DNA from: Ophioderma brevispina
Taxonomy: Eukaryota; Echinodermata; Ophiuroidea; Amphilepidida; Ophiodermatidae
Assembly (NCBI GenBank): GCA_023653785.1
Contig: JAMKCH010058346.1
Coordinates: 1-64,000 of the forward strand
Length of the DNA: 64,000 bases
Reading direction: 5' to 3'
This document shows, in pieces, positions 44,700-54,741 of this stretch. A model generated the notes under the pieces. It did not search any database, was not told the origin of the DNA, and saw nothing but the letters and a program-made list of their open reading frames with translations. The first letter of the stretch is position 1, and the number at the start of each line of letters is the position of its first letter. Both the position numbers and the translations under genes were made by a program.

Positions 44700-44965
44700 T
44701 GAATACTAAGGCTAATCTTGTGGTACAAATTTGATATCATTTTGTAATACATTCTGCATCGGTATTCCAGGACCGCATTCACGTCGCGAGTCCATCACCT
44801 CAGGGCAAAATACTCATTACTATCTGCTGAAATAGATGACAAACTTGCTACATCAATTAGCACGAAAATTTACCTCAGAAAAATATACTGATTAGAGTGA
44901 GCCTCAAACTCACAATATGTGGATTACAAGGTCAGTCTACACCAGAGCACCATCCAATATGGAGC
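44700..44965 (-). mobile_element. tRNA-derived SINE (probable)
   Basis: On the minus strand, GATGGTGCTCTGGTGTAGAC (box-A side, about 44933-44952) and TTGTGAGTTTGAGGCTCAC (box-B side, about 44897-44915), with tRNA-like spacing. The body extends to about 44700. Boxes are degenerate. Confidence 0.5.
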
Positions 44966-45475
44966 CGGTAGAAGATTAGTTGGCCCCTCCAGCGGGCAAT
45001 TGATGTTGGATGCCAAAAAAAGATGTCAAGAATTTTTAGAATTTACATGAAAAATGCAAATGTAATTCAAAGTCTAGAGAAACGATGTTGAATTAATTTG
45101 CATTTCAATGATAAATTTCTAAAAACTCTTGACGGGTTTTTGACATTACAACAGTTTCAATGCCCCTCTAAAACGGACTATGCCGTGGGTATGTGGGGGT
45201 ACATTAAGTGTGTACTATGTGCAAATGGAACAAGTACATATACATAGTGCCTTAGCAGGTGCGCCTGCATAATGAATTGTGCTTATAAATAATTCCAGAA
45301 ACATCAATCATGGTTTATGAGTACACAGTGAATAACATTGGCTGGGTATAAGATGTCACTTTAAGCCTATCTTGTATCCAGATATTTGTGGTTTGTACAT
45401 TGTAGCCACCCTTGGAAGTCTTCTATTTGTCTATACCCAGAGGGTGTTTAAACCAATCCCAACATGCATTGCAAG
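44966..45475. other. Intergenic; small inverted pair
   Basis: TGTCAAGAATTTTTAGAATT (45023) faces AAATTTCTAAAAACTCTTGA (45112), with GCAAATG and CATTTGCA-like words between. It is a possible short foldback of about 130 bp. No gene. Confidence 0.4.
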
Positions 45476-45699
45476 TGGCCCTTTCTTGGCAAAAAGGGCC
45501 TAACTCAGATAGGTCCTTTGCCTGAATGGGCCATCCGGCAAAAAGCAATGCATATGGGATACTTTAAAAAATATTGTTGAACATTATTTGGTCAACATAT
45601 TAAAAGAAAAATGTATCCAAATGGCTTGGTTTGAAGGGTGGCCCTTCAAGGAAAAGGGACCTATCTCGAGTTAGGCCCTTTTTGCCAAGAAAAGGGCCA
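45476..45699. mobile_element. Foldback MITE, GGCCCTTTCTTGGC ends
   Basis: Left TGGCCCTTTCTTGGCAAAAA, GGGCCTAACTCAGATAGGTC. Right, on the minus strand: TGGCCCTTTTCTTGGCAAAA, AGGGCCTAACTCGAGATAGG. Arms about 60 bp, total about 224 bp. Confidence 0.8.
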
Positions 45700-46218
45700 A
45701 GGTGCCTATGCGGTGCTGTACTAATTACATGTCAGTACTTACGGATAAAAAGTATTCAAAAAAGTTAAGAACCACAAGACATTCCCATGATAATGCGAAA
45801 AATCACTAAGGACTAGATAGGGTCATTCCATGCCAATTCAACAAATCGAGTACACCATCACCTCATGGATTCTTTCTTTTGGGGTATTGAAGATAGTCAT
45901 GAGAACTGAAATTTTGAAAATTTGAGCTCTGTTGACCTCTCTTCGTTTTCCGCTACAGCAATTTTAAAGTTGAGGGGGTCACCTCAAAAACATTGTACTG
46001 GATGTGAAATTCAATATTCAGAGGGCCCATAAGTAACGAACTACACCCCTCAAATCACTTCAAACTTGGCATATAATACTTTGTGGGCTAAAATGAGTGT
46101 AAAAGTCAGGGATCACATGACGTTACTGTGGGATCACCTGACCTTATTGAGGTTGGAAATTTCCCCAAAAACTACACTGAACAGAACTCATCACAATATG
46201 AGATTCCAATTGTGTAGA

Positions 46219-47137
46219 TTAAAGGTGCAAGAAGAGATTTTGGGGCATCCATACATTTTGTCCTATGTAGTGATATAGATAAGACACCAATAGATTCTTT
46301 ACCTTGTATTGACTACAGAAATGCCTTTGAAAGTGAAAATAAAAGTTTTTTATTATTTTGATTTGCTTAAAGCAGTGAGGTGCTGCTTTAAAGCAATAAC
46401 AGCAAATTTTTGGAAGAGCGCCCCAATTCCGGTTATTTTGAGATTTGCCAGAGTGCATTAGAAAATTGGACTAGTAAACAATATCTGTGAATGCTAGAAG
46501 CCCTCATTCTTATGTTGGGGTCGCAAAATAAGGACCTTTCTGTAATTGAATACTTAATATCGGAGATCTCCAATCAACAGCTGCTGGAATGCCTTCAAGA
46601 TGAAATAGCCGGGAAATTGTGCCATGACGTGTCTACGCTCAGCCATTAGTTGTTCCGTCGGTTGGTTATCAGAGTTAGGGTCACTTTTCGTGATGGTGGC
46701 ACTATTCTTGGGACTATTTAACCATGGACGGACATAAATTTAGTGTTTCCAGCTCCGCCATTAAATACAATCAGGGATTCCAGTTCTAATTACAAATCTC
46801 TTCTTTTATGACAAATTCATTTTTGAGTGCAGTATCACTCGCATGTTATTTACTAACAATTACCAACACAACGTGCAAAAATCTCTTTTCTTGAAAACTG
46901 GGGCACTCTACAAAAAATTTACTGTTATTGCGTTAATTTTCAATATAAAGCATAGCGGAATTTAGTAATTTACTCCTAAGTAAATTAGAAGTTCATTTTT
47001 GTACCAAAAATAATTCTCATCTTAATCCTTTCACAGGGGTGATATTTAGATAGAAAAGATTTACATTAGTGCAAAAATCATAATTTTCACATTTTTTAGG
47101 ACCCCTGTTATGGGAAATCTCTCGTTGGACCTTGTAA
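46219..47137 (+). mobile_element. MITE family B, split by a nested family C element
   Basis: Starts TTAAAGGTGCAAGAAGAGAT at 46219 and ends AAATCTCTCGTTGGACC at about 47131. Removing the family C insertion (about 46367-46936) leaves a sequence collinear with the intact copy at 25207-25554 (TTCTTTACCTTGTATT, ATTTTGATTTGC, then TTTCAATATAAAGCAT). The right TTAA is altered to TTGTAA. Confidence 0.8.
46388..46936. mobile_element. MITE family C nested in family B
   Basis: TTAA (46388-46391) plus AGCAATAACAGCAAATTTTT opens. TTTACTGTTATTGCG plus TTAA (46933-46936) closes. Subterminal words GAAGAGCGCCCC and GGGGCACTCT pair. Just before it, 46367-46391 is a tiny TTAAAGCAG/CTGCTTTAA hairpin bounded by TTAA, which may be a relic of an earlier insertion or internal deletion product. 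Confidence 0.8.
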
Positions 47138-47533
47138 CTCCTCTTTTTGCTGTGGAAATGTTGACCCCCAAGATGTTAATCAATATTCGAGATCTGGAGG
47201 TGATTATTTCTTCTGTTTTTGCCTTTGGTCTACAAAGAACACCAAACAGCCAATGTTGGAAAATTGCCCATTGATATAAGCAAATTGTTTAATTTCATAA
47301 GAGTACTGTATTGTGTGTGTTCAGTTCCCCGTTTAATTTTCAACGTCTGGATCGAGTTAATTAAAACTAAAAGTCTCTAGTTTCATAATAAAATAAACAA
47401 GGCTTGGGATGTTTATTAAAGTAGGAGGCATTTGGCATGCCAACATGTAAAAATCTCACCTTTTTGTAAACAATTGAGGGTGAGCCCATTGTCACTAAAT
47501 CCTGAATGGCTTTTGAAACCATAAATTAACCAA

Positions 47534-47850
47534 TTAAGCATATACATCACTTTGTTGAAGAGTGCCCCCCAATTTTCAAAATTTGATATTGTCACAGGTT
47601 ATGTTGTGTATTGTTAGTAAACTACACCTGCAACGACAATGCTCACAAATTATCATAAAATAAGCGATTTTGTAATAGACTGGATCCCCGATTGTACTTA
47701 AACGGCAGAGCTGGCAAATGCTAAGTGTATGTCCGTCCATTATGAAAAATAGTGCCCAACCAAGAAAATTACCTCTACTTATCGCTGAACCAAGACAACA
47801 ACTAATGGATGAGGTAGATTTAGATACTACGTGGTTCGATTTCCACGGCT
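47534..47850 (+). repeat. MITE family C, left-half remnant
   Basis: Begins TTAAGCATATACATCACTTT, GTTGAAGAGTGCCCCCC and follows the 54845 copy through ATAAGCGATTTTGTAAT, GGCAGAGCTGG, TATGTCCGTCCAT and AACAACTAATGGATGAG, then diverges. No right end. The preceding 47138-47533 has nothing recognised. Confidence 0.65.
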
Positions 47851-48028
47851 ATTCACTTGGCAAGGCCCGTGTTCCAAGCAAGCCGTTGATCGAACTTTTG
47901 ATTGTTTAGGCACCCTGATATGTGAAATCTTCGTGCATGTTAAGCTCAAATCTGTCTGTCAGTTCCCATCCGAAAGGGAAATTTATTTCAAGGTCTGGAA
48001 TAACAAGTAAATCAACTGCAATACTGTC

Positions 48029-48384
48029 TTTAAAGAGACATGAGCACATGTCCGAAAGAAGCGCCTCATTTTTTTTCCGAACCCGGGGTTTTTTGCATCT
48101 GTGGAATGCTTCCGATGTATTAATCTGAGTGAATAAGCGAATATCCGTCTGTATGTAATGAGGATGATGATTTAGTATTTTTTGTCGTGCACGACGGCAA
48201 ATCGCCCAGCGTGTTTTCTATAAGACCGATACGATAGCAGGAAAGTTCAAAAAACATGGTTTTGGTTTTCATTTGCTACTGTTTGCCAATAAACCTTCAA
48301 ACTTCGGAAGGTGGTCTACAACCGATCAGTGCAATTTAGAGAATTTTGTAAAAAAAAAAAAAAAAATCTCCTTCGTCACTTTAA
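48029..48384. mobile_element. MITE family J, copy 1
   Basis: 356 bp between TTAA (48029-48032) and TTAA (48381-48384). Ends AGAGACATGAGCAC and CTTCGTCACT, related inverted repeats. Interior GTGAATAAGCG, ATGATTTAGTA, CCAATAAACCTTC and GGTGGTCTACA match copy 2 throughout. An A-run (about 48350-48366) lies near the right end. Confidence 0.85.
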
Positions 48385-48808
48385 CTTTGATTGTGGACTG
48401 TTCACTACAATATCAAAGAAATGCATAACAAAGCTGTAAGAAAGTATATTCATATTTACAATCTAGAAATATGTATTTACAATAAAACTTCCTCAGCCTA
48501 TACAGATAGAAATGATTTCTTAATCAGCTGTGCTTGTTCATTTCTACATATTCTTGCATATTTACATCACAAAATAGTTTACAATAAAAATGCAATGAAT
48601 GTCATTTTTTCTTTAAAACAATACAATTCAATCTTTATGTTTATACATTGTGATATAGTTTCATTAAACACAAAGGTTTTATTTTATAGGTTTTCCCGGT
48701 CAAATTCATACTGTTTTCATTCAGTTATGTTTTATAGTCTCTCAATTTTGTAATATGACACAATAGACACACGGCAAGAGCTAAAAACAATACCTTTATT
48801 CTCATTCT
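48385..48808. other. AT-rich spacer between two J copies
   Basis: Contains a 120-codon + frame (48391-48753) rich in I, N, Y, F and S with no domain. This is what AT-rich DNA gives by chance. The right end of the spacer (from about 48752) is the start of repeat K. Confidence 0.5.
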
Positions 48809-49335
48809 TTAAAGAGACATGAGGACATTTCCAGAGAGAAGCGCCCTCAATTTTTTTCAAACCCAGGTTTTTAGCTTTGGAATGCTAACCAATGTATTAG
48901 ATCACACCAGATGTGAATAAGCAGAATACGCCGTCTTTATGTAATATGATGATTTAGTAATTTCTGTCGTGCATTACAGAAGTTCAAAGCATGGTTTCCT
49001 ATAGGGACGATTTGAATAGCAGGCAAGTTCAAAACAAGGTTTGCAGTTTTCTTTTGTGCTTGTTCGTCCAATAAACCTTCGAAACGTTTTCAGTAGGTGG
49101 TCTACAGCCGATCAAGTGCAATTTGACAGAAATTTGTATCCTAAAAACTCCTCTTGTCACTTTAACACTTTTATTCAAAATAAGAAGCTGTTAGTAACAA
49201 ATTACTAAAACGATGGTATATTTTATACAACCTACCCAAGCTTTTTAAAATTGATCAGTCCATTGTTACTATGCGCCTTTGATTGGCTTGAGCAGCGCAT
49301 ATGCGTATCACGTTGACACATATGCGCTGCACCGT
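48752..49335. mobile_element. Repeat K copy 1, interrupted by MITE J copy 2
   Basis: The flanks of the J insertion, GAGCTAAAAACAATACC, TTTATTCTCATTC and then CACTTTTATTCAAAATAAG, join to give the continuous sequence seen at 61800-62060. The right part continues TGTTAGTAACA, TCAGTCCAT, GATTGGCTTGAGCAGCGCAT. It ends in a strong hairpin GCAGCGCATATGCG / CATATGCGCTGC (49294-49331) from which the satellite begins. Confidence 0.8.
48809..49165. mobile_element. MITE family J, copy 2
   Basis: 357 bp between TTAA (48809-48812) and TTAA (49162-49165). Ends AGAGACATGAGGAC and CTCTTGTCACT. Same orientation and length as copy 1, with many point differences. Inserted in repeat K, whose empty counterpart is at about 61844. 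Confidence 0.85.
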
Positions 49336-49835
49336 GTGATATCGTTTCATATCACTGTGTGATATCGTCTCATATCACTCTGATATCGGCTCATATCACT
49401 CTGTGATATCATCTCATATCACTGTGATATCGGCTCATATCACTCTGTGATATCGTCTCATATCACTCTGTGATATCGTCTCATATCACTGTGATATCGT
49501 CTCATATCACTGATATCGTTTCATATCACTCTGTGATATCGTCTCATATACTCTGATATTGTCTCATATCACTCTGTGATATCGTCTCATATCACTCTGT
49601 GATATCGTCTCATATCACTGTGATATCGTCTCATATCACTGATATCGTTTCATATCACTCTGTGATATAGTCTCATATCACTCTGATATTGTCTCATATC
49701 ACTCTGATATTGTCTCATATCACTCTGTGATATCGTCTCATATCACTCTGTGATATCGGCTCATATCATTGTGTGATATCATCTCGTATCACTGTGTGAT
49801 ATCGTGTCATATCACTGTGTGATATTGTCTCATAT
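49336..49835 (+). repeat. 23-bp palindromic satellite (GATATCGTCTCATATCACTC type)
   Basis: About 22 units, mostly 23 bp with 18-19-bp short forms, of GATATCGTCTCATATCACTC plus TGT. The core ATATCACTCTGTGATAT is an inverted repeat, so single strands can fold at every unit. Variants GGCTC and ATCTC for CGTCTC are interspersed. The absence of separate spacers excludes a CRISPR array. Confidence 0.9.
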
Positions 49836-50610
49836 AACCCAAAAGTTTGAATGAAATTTTATTAAATTGACCGGGAAAACCTATACACTTACTTTACTTA
49901 TTATGATCGGTACCAAATAGGCGGGCCTCCAACTTCAATTTGCAAACTGGTCAGGAATGGCATGGGCATGATACAGTGCAATGGACGCATTAAGTATAAA
50001 TTACATCACACTTATTCTTGTTAGAGAGTGCAATGAGGGATTTAAATGTGTGCATCAGGAATTAACAACGCACCCACACATCTACATATTTTTTTCTTGT
50101 GAGGGCGACAAAGCCGACGCATGGGGTGCAGAGTTATTAATTCCTGATAAATCATTCTGCATCATAATTGAATCCCTTCCAATGACACAATAGGCAAGAT
50201 CGGCATTTTTACATGAAACACGTTAATTAAAAGCAGACCCATGGGGGATGTGCTCCCTGCTCCCCCTTTATGCTAATGGCATTGACTACTGTTAAGAAAT
50301 ATTGTCAACAGTAGTTGGTATGGAGTAGGTATTGGTTACTTAAAAAACAAAAATCATTAAGCATTTAGATGAAAATTAACTCTATGGCCCCGGTGCTGTG
50401 GATGTGAAAAATTGTACAACCATGGCCAATATGGTTTTTGGCAGCTTTCCGTTAATTTACCATGTCCACATTATTGGAAAACTTGACAGTGGATATAACA
50501 AGCAATAATTTTCAGGGTATATTAAAATTTTTTAATATTTTTCTTAAATTGGGTGTAAATCTTTTTGACTGACCCTGTATATCCCAAGTGGGCAATATCC
50601 CTGTGTCCCT
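49836..50610. other. Intergenic, no gene
   Basis: TTGACCGGGAAAACCTATA (about 49868) reappears inverted near 48686-48705 (ATAGGTTTTCCCGGTCAA), so K and the satellite may be framed by a larger inverted pair. A 70-codon frame (49981-50193) has no resemblance to known proteins. Confidence 0.4.
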
Positions 50611-50929
50611 TTAAGGCGTATGAAAGTCGATGTTATGTTTCCCGTAACCCGCCCACACTATGATTTTCTGCCCACGTTTGAGATGCTGAAATCCCTAAAA
50701 AGTTCTTTGTATTTTAAAGAAAATATCAAGGTTTCTTCTTGTGATCACATCTTGTGAATGTGATTTTAGTAGATTTTAAATCAAGAACAGCTGCAAAATC
50801 ATTTTATGCTGAAGGTTGGTGAAATGGCTGTTTCTTCAAAATTACGAATAAAGAAAAATGAAATAGTTGCCTCATTATGATTTGCCAAAAATGTTACGGG
50901 AAACATAACATTGACTTTCATTGGCCTAA
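50611..50929. mobile_element. Foldback MITE, TTAA-type
   Basis: Starts TTAAGGCGTATGAAAGTCG, ATGTTATGTTTCCCGTAAC. Ends GTTACGGGAAACATAACAT, TGACTTTCATTGGCCTAA. 34-bp terminal repeats; the right target site has changed from TTAA to CTAA. 319 bp, non-coding. Confidence 0.8.
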
Positions 50930-50939
50930 ACTCAAGAGA

Positions 50940-51125
50940 TCTACCACCTTTCTTACGGTATCTCTGATTGGCTCATTACATAATATACCATGATATAACC
51001 TCTGAGTAACCAATCAAAATAGAACTTCTATGTATCTGTTTACATCTTTAAGCTTTTCTTACCGTGTCTCTGATTGGCTATTCATAGGGCTATAATGATG
51101 TAATTATCCAATCAAATTGACTGTT
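50940..51125 (+). repeat. Repeat L, copy 1 (two ~100-bp units)
   Basis: Each unit has TCTCTGATTGGCT, an ATTACAT or CATAGG stretch, then TAACCAATCAAA or ATCCAATCAAA. The inverted CCAAT/ATTGG words at both ends of each unit let it fold. A second copy is at 58520-58685. Confidence 0.65.
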
Positions 51126-52074
51126 AGTACCTATGGGGGTTAAGCATCAATATTCACACTTGATATGCACAAGATTACAGACCTTTGGTATCTACAAGCA
51201 GATTCATCAGCTTTCATCTACAAAAGTTGTGTGTAGAAAAGTGATATAAAATTTAATTCAAAATTTTTGAACAAGTGCAGAAGTGGAGGTTTGTTCCATT
51301 TCTTTGATTCGGTGGCATCTTATTACTAATTTTAAGTATTCTTTGTCAATACAACAATGTGCCGTCCATACTTTAAAATGATTGTTATTTAATTAAAGAA
51401 ACAACACCTTCAATTTTGGTTGAAGTTCAGTTTTTTGCATTGTTGTAGTGCAAATTGTTGTTGTAGGCCAAATTGTTGTTGTAGGCCTAGTGTATTTTAG
51501 ATACATGCACAGTTGGCAACAGTATGTTGAACAGGTTTTAGAAATTAAAATTAGGTTTAGTAAACTTTAGTGCCAGGGTTAGGTGGGGGTAAGGTAAATA
51601 TAATTTAACAACACCTCAACACAATTGTGTCATATTGTGTCACCATGGTTACTTGTAAATCAAATATTTTACAAGACAAACATTAGAAAACACATTTTCT
51701 GATAACATACAAACTCTTACTTTTTGAAATAGCCAAGAACATTAAAATAGATCAATAACAAAAACAGATTTCTTATTTTAAAGAAATATTTTGGCAAATC
51801 TATACAGGCTTTTTGGATAGCCTTTGTTGATAGAAACTTATTTCACATGTAGAACAATAAACTTATTTATTGCAATGACACATGCAGAAAACACACGTCT
51901 ACAGTAAAAGCACAACTACAAGAGATAAACCGATGAATGAGTTCCTAATTACAAAAGCTATACATCATACACTGATGATTGATGAATAGTTCATCACCAG
52001 TCCATGACAGCAGCAAGAATGACCATTTCAGACGAGCTAAAAACAAACTTCAGTTCGTGCCAGGTTAGTGCCAA
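51126..52074. other. Intergenic, nothing recognised
   Basis: AT-rich. A short direct repetition GCAAATTGTTGTTGTAGGCC (about 51450 and 51467) is the only structure noted. Confidence 0.4.
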
Positions 52075-53469
52075 GGATTATGGTGCATAGGGTTTGGGTT
52101 ATAGTTAAGGTTACAGTTAGGATTATAGGTCTAGGGTTAGTGTAAGGGGTGATGGGGTTATAACACTATAGTTATAGTTAGAGTTACAGTTAGGATTATA
52201 GTGTATAGGGTTAGTGAGGATGATGGGGTTATGGTTAAGGTTATAGTTAGGGTTACAGTTAGGATTAGGGTGAATAGGGCTAGGGTTAGTGTAAGGGATG
52301 ATAAGGTTAGGGTTATGGTTATAGTTATTATGGTGTATACAGCTAGGGTTAGTAAGGATGACAGGGTTAGGGTTATGGTTATATTATACAAATATTGACT
52401 GCTATGAGGGGCATGGTTGAAACTATACTAGTAGGCCCAAGGTGATCTCGAAACAATATTGTGCCCCGAGGCATAAGCCGAGGGGCATAGTATGGTAAAC
52501 AAAATGCGATAGTCTGCTTATATTTATCTCTTACACCAGCTTCAATATGTATTCTCATAATACGGATGAATAGTTCGTACGGCAGTCTTTTACACTGGGA
52601 AGAGGTGTCCCGGGTATAATTTATGAACTATGCCCGCTCTGCCCAGGGCATAGTTCAATTTTTGGTTCAATTCTTAAAGCTAGTTGACTTAATGCCTCCA
52701 CTTTTAACCAATCAGATGACAGGGATATAATTAGGGTTACAGTTAGGATTAGGGTGTATAGGGCTAGGGTTAGTGCCAGGGATGATGGGGTTATAACACT
52801 ATGGTTATAGTAAATAGGGTTACAGTGTATAGGGCTAGGGTTAGTGTAAGGGGTGATGGGGGTTAGGGTTAAGGTTATTACAGTTAGGATTATAGTGTAT
52901 AGGTCTAGGGTTAGTGTAAGGGATGATGGGGTTAGGGTTAAGGTTATAGTTAGGGTTACAGTTAGGATTATAGTGTATAGGACTAGGGTTAGTGTAAGGG
53001 GTGATGGGGGTTAGGATTAAGGTTATAGTTAAGGTTATAGTTAGGGTTACAGTTAGGATTATAGTATATAGGTCTAGGGTCAGTAGTGTAAGGGATGATG
53101 GGGTTAGGGTTATAGTTAGGGGTACATTTAGGATTAAGGTGTATAGGACTAGGGTTAGTGTAAGGGATGATGGGGTTAGGGTTATGGTTATAGTTAGGGT
53201 TACAGTTAGGATTATAGTGTATAGGTCTAGGGTTAGTGTAAGGGATGATGGGGTTAGGGTTAAGGTTATAGTTAGGGTTACAGTTAGGATTATAGTATAT
53301 AGGTCTAGGGTCAGTAGTGTAAGGGATGATGGGGTTAGGGTTAAGGTTATAGTTAGGATTACAGTTAGGATTATAGTGTATAGGTCTAGGGTTAGTGTAA
53401 GGGATGATGGGGTTAGGGTTATAGTTAGGGGTACATTTAGGATTAAGGTGTATAGGACTAGGGTCAGTG
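52075..53469 (+). repeat. 78-bp minisatellite built from degenerate telomere-like TTAGGG words
   Basis: Two blocks (52075-52395 and 52725-53469) with a unique spacer between. The unit reads GTGTATAGGTCTAGGGTTAG, TGTAAGGGATGATGGGGTTA, GGGTTAAGGTTATAGTTAGG, GTTACAGTTAGGATTATA. Almost every hexamer is a variant of TTAGGG. Since 78 is a multiple of three, frames stay open on both strands (183 codons + and 225 codons -); these are artefacts. It is interstitial, not a chromosome end, because ordinary DNA lies on both sides. Confidence 0.9.
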
Positions 53470-53701
53470 TTAAAGCAATATTAGCACATTTTTTTGAAGA
53501 GCGCCCCAAATTTTTCAAAAAATTTGAAATTTTTACACAGTTGCATTGGTAACTGGCTAGTAAACCATACCTGTGAATGGTTAAGCTCGCAAATGTCTGT
53601 GTCTCACAAACGAAGGAATTTTGTAATTAGAATAATTATTATCGGGATCCCCGATAATAATTCAACGGTTGCTGGAAATGGCCTTCCAATGTGAAATAGC
53701 C
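53470..53701. mobile_element. MITE family C, truncated copy
   Basis: Starts TTAAAGCAATATTAGCACAT and follows the minus-strand reading of the 54845-55387 copy through CTGTGAATGGTTAAGCTCG, AACGAAGGAATTTTG, TTATCGGGATCCCCGATAAT and CCTTCCAATGTGAAATAGC, where the next foldback element begins. Confidence 0.8.
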
Positions 53702-54637
53702 GGGGGACTGTAGTGAACAGATCTTATGTGAGTTTGCAAATCTGGATAAAATTGTGAATTTTGGTACATAAGTACTTTATACATTGATAATCAAAAAAAT
53801 GATGGAAGCACTTGCCACATCCCTTTCATGCCCCCAGCTTGGATTTCAAGGTTACACAGGGGTAAATTTTTTAAAATGTTCCGATTGTGTTGAAAAGCAC
53901 ACCATGATGTCTGTCTGGTTACAAGGATTCCAAAAAGGTATTGTTTATACTACCTGTGACTTATAGTTTAGGAATTATGGGGTAAATGGTAAAAAAAGTC
54001 AATTTTGGTTTGTACAGGGGTCAAAAATTAAAAGTTGCTCCAATTTTTGTAAAATGTAGTTCAAATTGTTGGTTTAGCTAATAGAATGAAATATAGGAAT
54101 AGTTTTGACTATCTTACGTGTCTGGTTATTAACCAAAATGGCGAATAAGTCAACAGCTATTGGCAGCTATTGGATTCTATTGACCCGTGACCTATTTTGT
54201 TGGATAACGTGAAAACTAAGCATAGCAGATATGGCAAACTATTCCATATTTCAACCCTTTAAGCTAGGGAAACAATTGCACCACATATTAACTGAATCAA
54301 AACAACTTTTAACTTTTGACCCATGTACACACTAAAATTGACTTGTTCACCATTTTTACAGTTTTTACCCTGTAACTCCAGAACTATAAGCCATAGTGAA
54401 AACTATACCTTTTTTTGGAATCCTTGTGACCAGACAAACACCATGGTGTGCTTTTTAACACATTCAGAACATTTTAAATTTTTGACCCCTGTATAACCTT
54501 GAAACCCAAGCTGGGGGCCATTAAGGGGGGTTGGCAAGTGCTTCCATCAATTTTATGAATTATCAATGCTTAAAGTACTTGTGTGCAAAAATTCACAATT
54601 TTATCTGGAAGTGCACACTCTTACACTACAGTCCCCT
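53702..54637. mobile_element. Large foldback element, ~290-bp arms
   Basis: GGGGGACTGTAGTG at the left and CACTACAGTCCCC at the right. Arms include GTACATAAGTACTTTATACA, GGAAGCACTTGCCA, CCCCCAGCTTGG, AAGGTTACACAGGGG, AAAAGCACACCATG, GGTTACAAGGATTCCAAAAA, each mirrored in order from 54637 back to about 54340. The middle (about 54000-54330) is unpaired and has no coding capacity. It is 936 bp and apparently inserted in the family C copy. Confidence 0.8.
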
Positions 54638-54741
54638 GCTATTCAGGCTGGTACATGATTTTATTTATGTTATCATTGCCTAAAGGTTCTGAATTTACTA
54701 GTGGTATGTAATTTAACTATTGAAATCCAAGATCTTTTGAC

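Noticed and set aside
48391..48753. 120-codon frame between two J elements
   Set aside because: AT-rich codon make-up (I, N, Y, F, K) as expected by chance, with no domain and no upstream gene context.
49336..49835. CRISPR-like regular repeats
   Set aside because: Units are contiguous 23-mers without unique spacers and the genome is animal. It is a satellite.
52075..53469. True telomere
   Set aside because: Hexamers are degenerate, arranged in a 78-bp superunit, and flanked on both sides by ordinary repeat-bearing DNA.
52841..53552. Open frames of 225 codons (-) and 183 codons (+) at the same place
   Set aside because: Both follow from a 78-bp tandem repeat whose length is divisible by three and which lacks stops in these frames. 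The predicted proteins are pure repeats with no domain.
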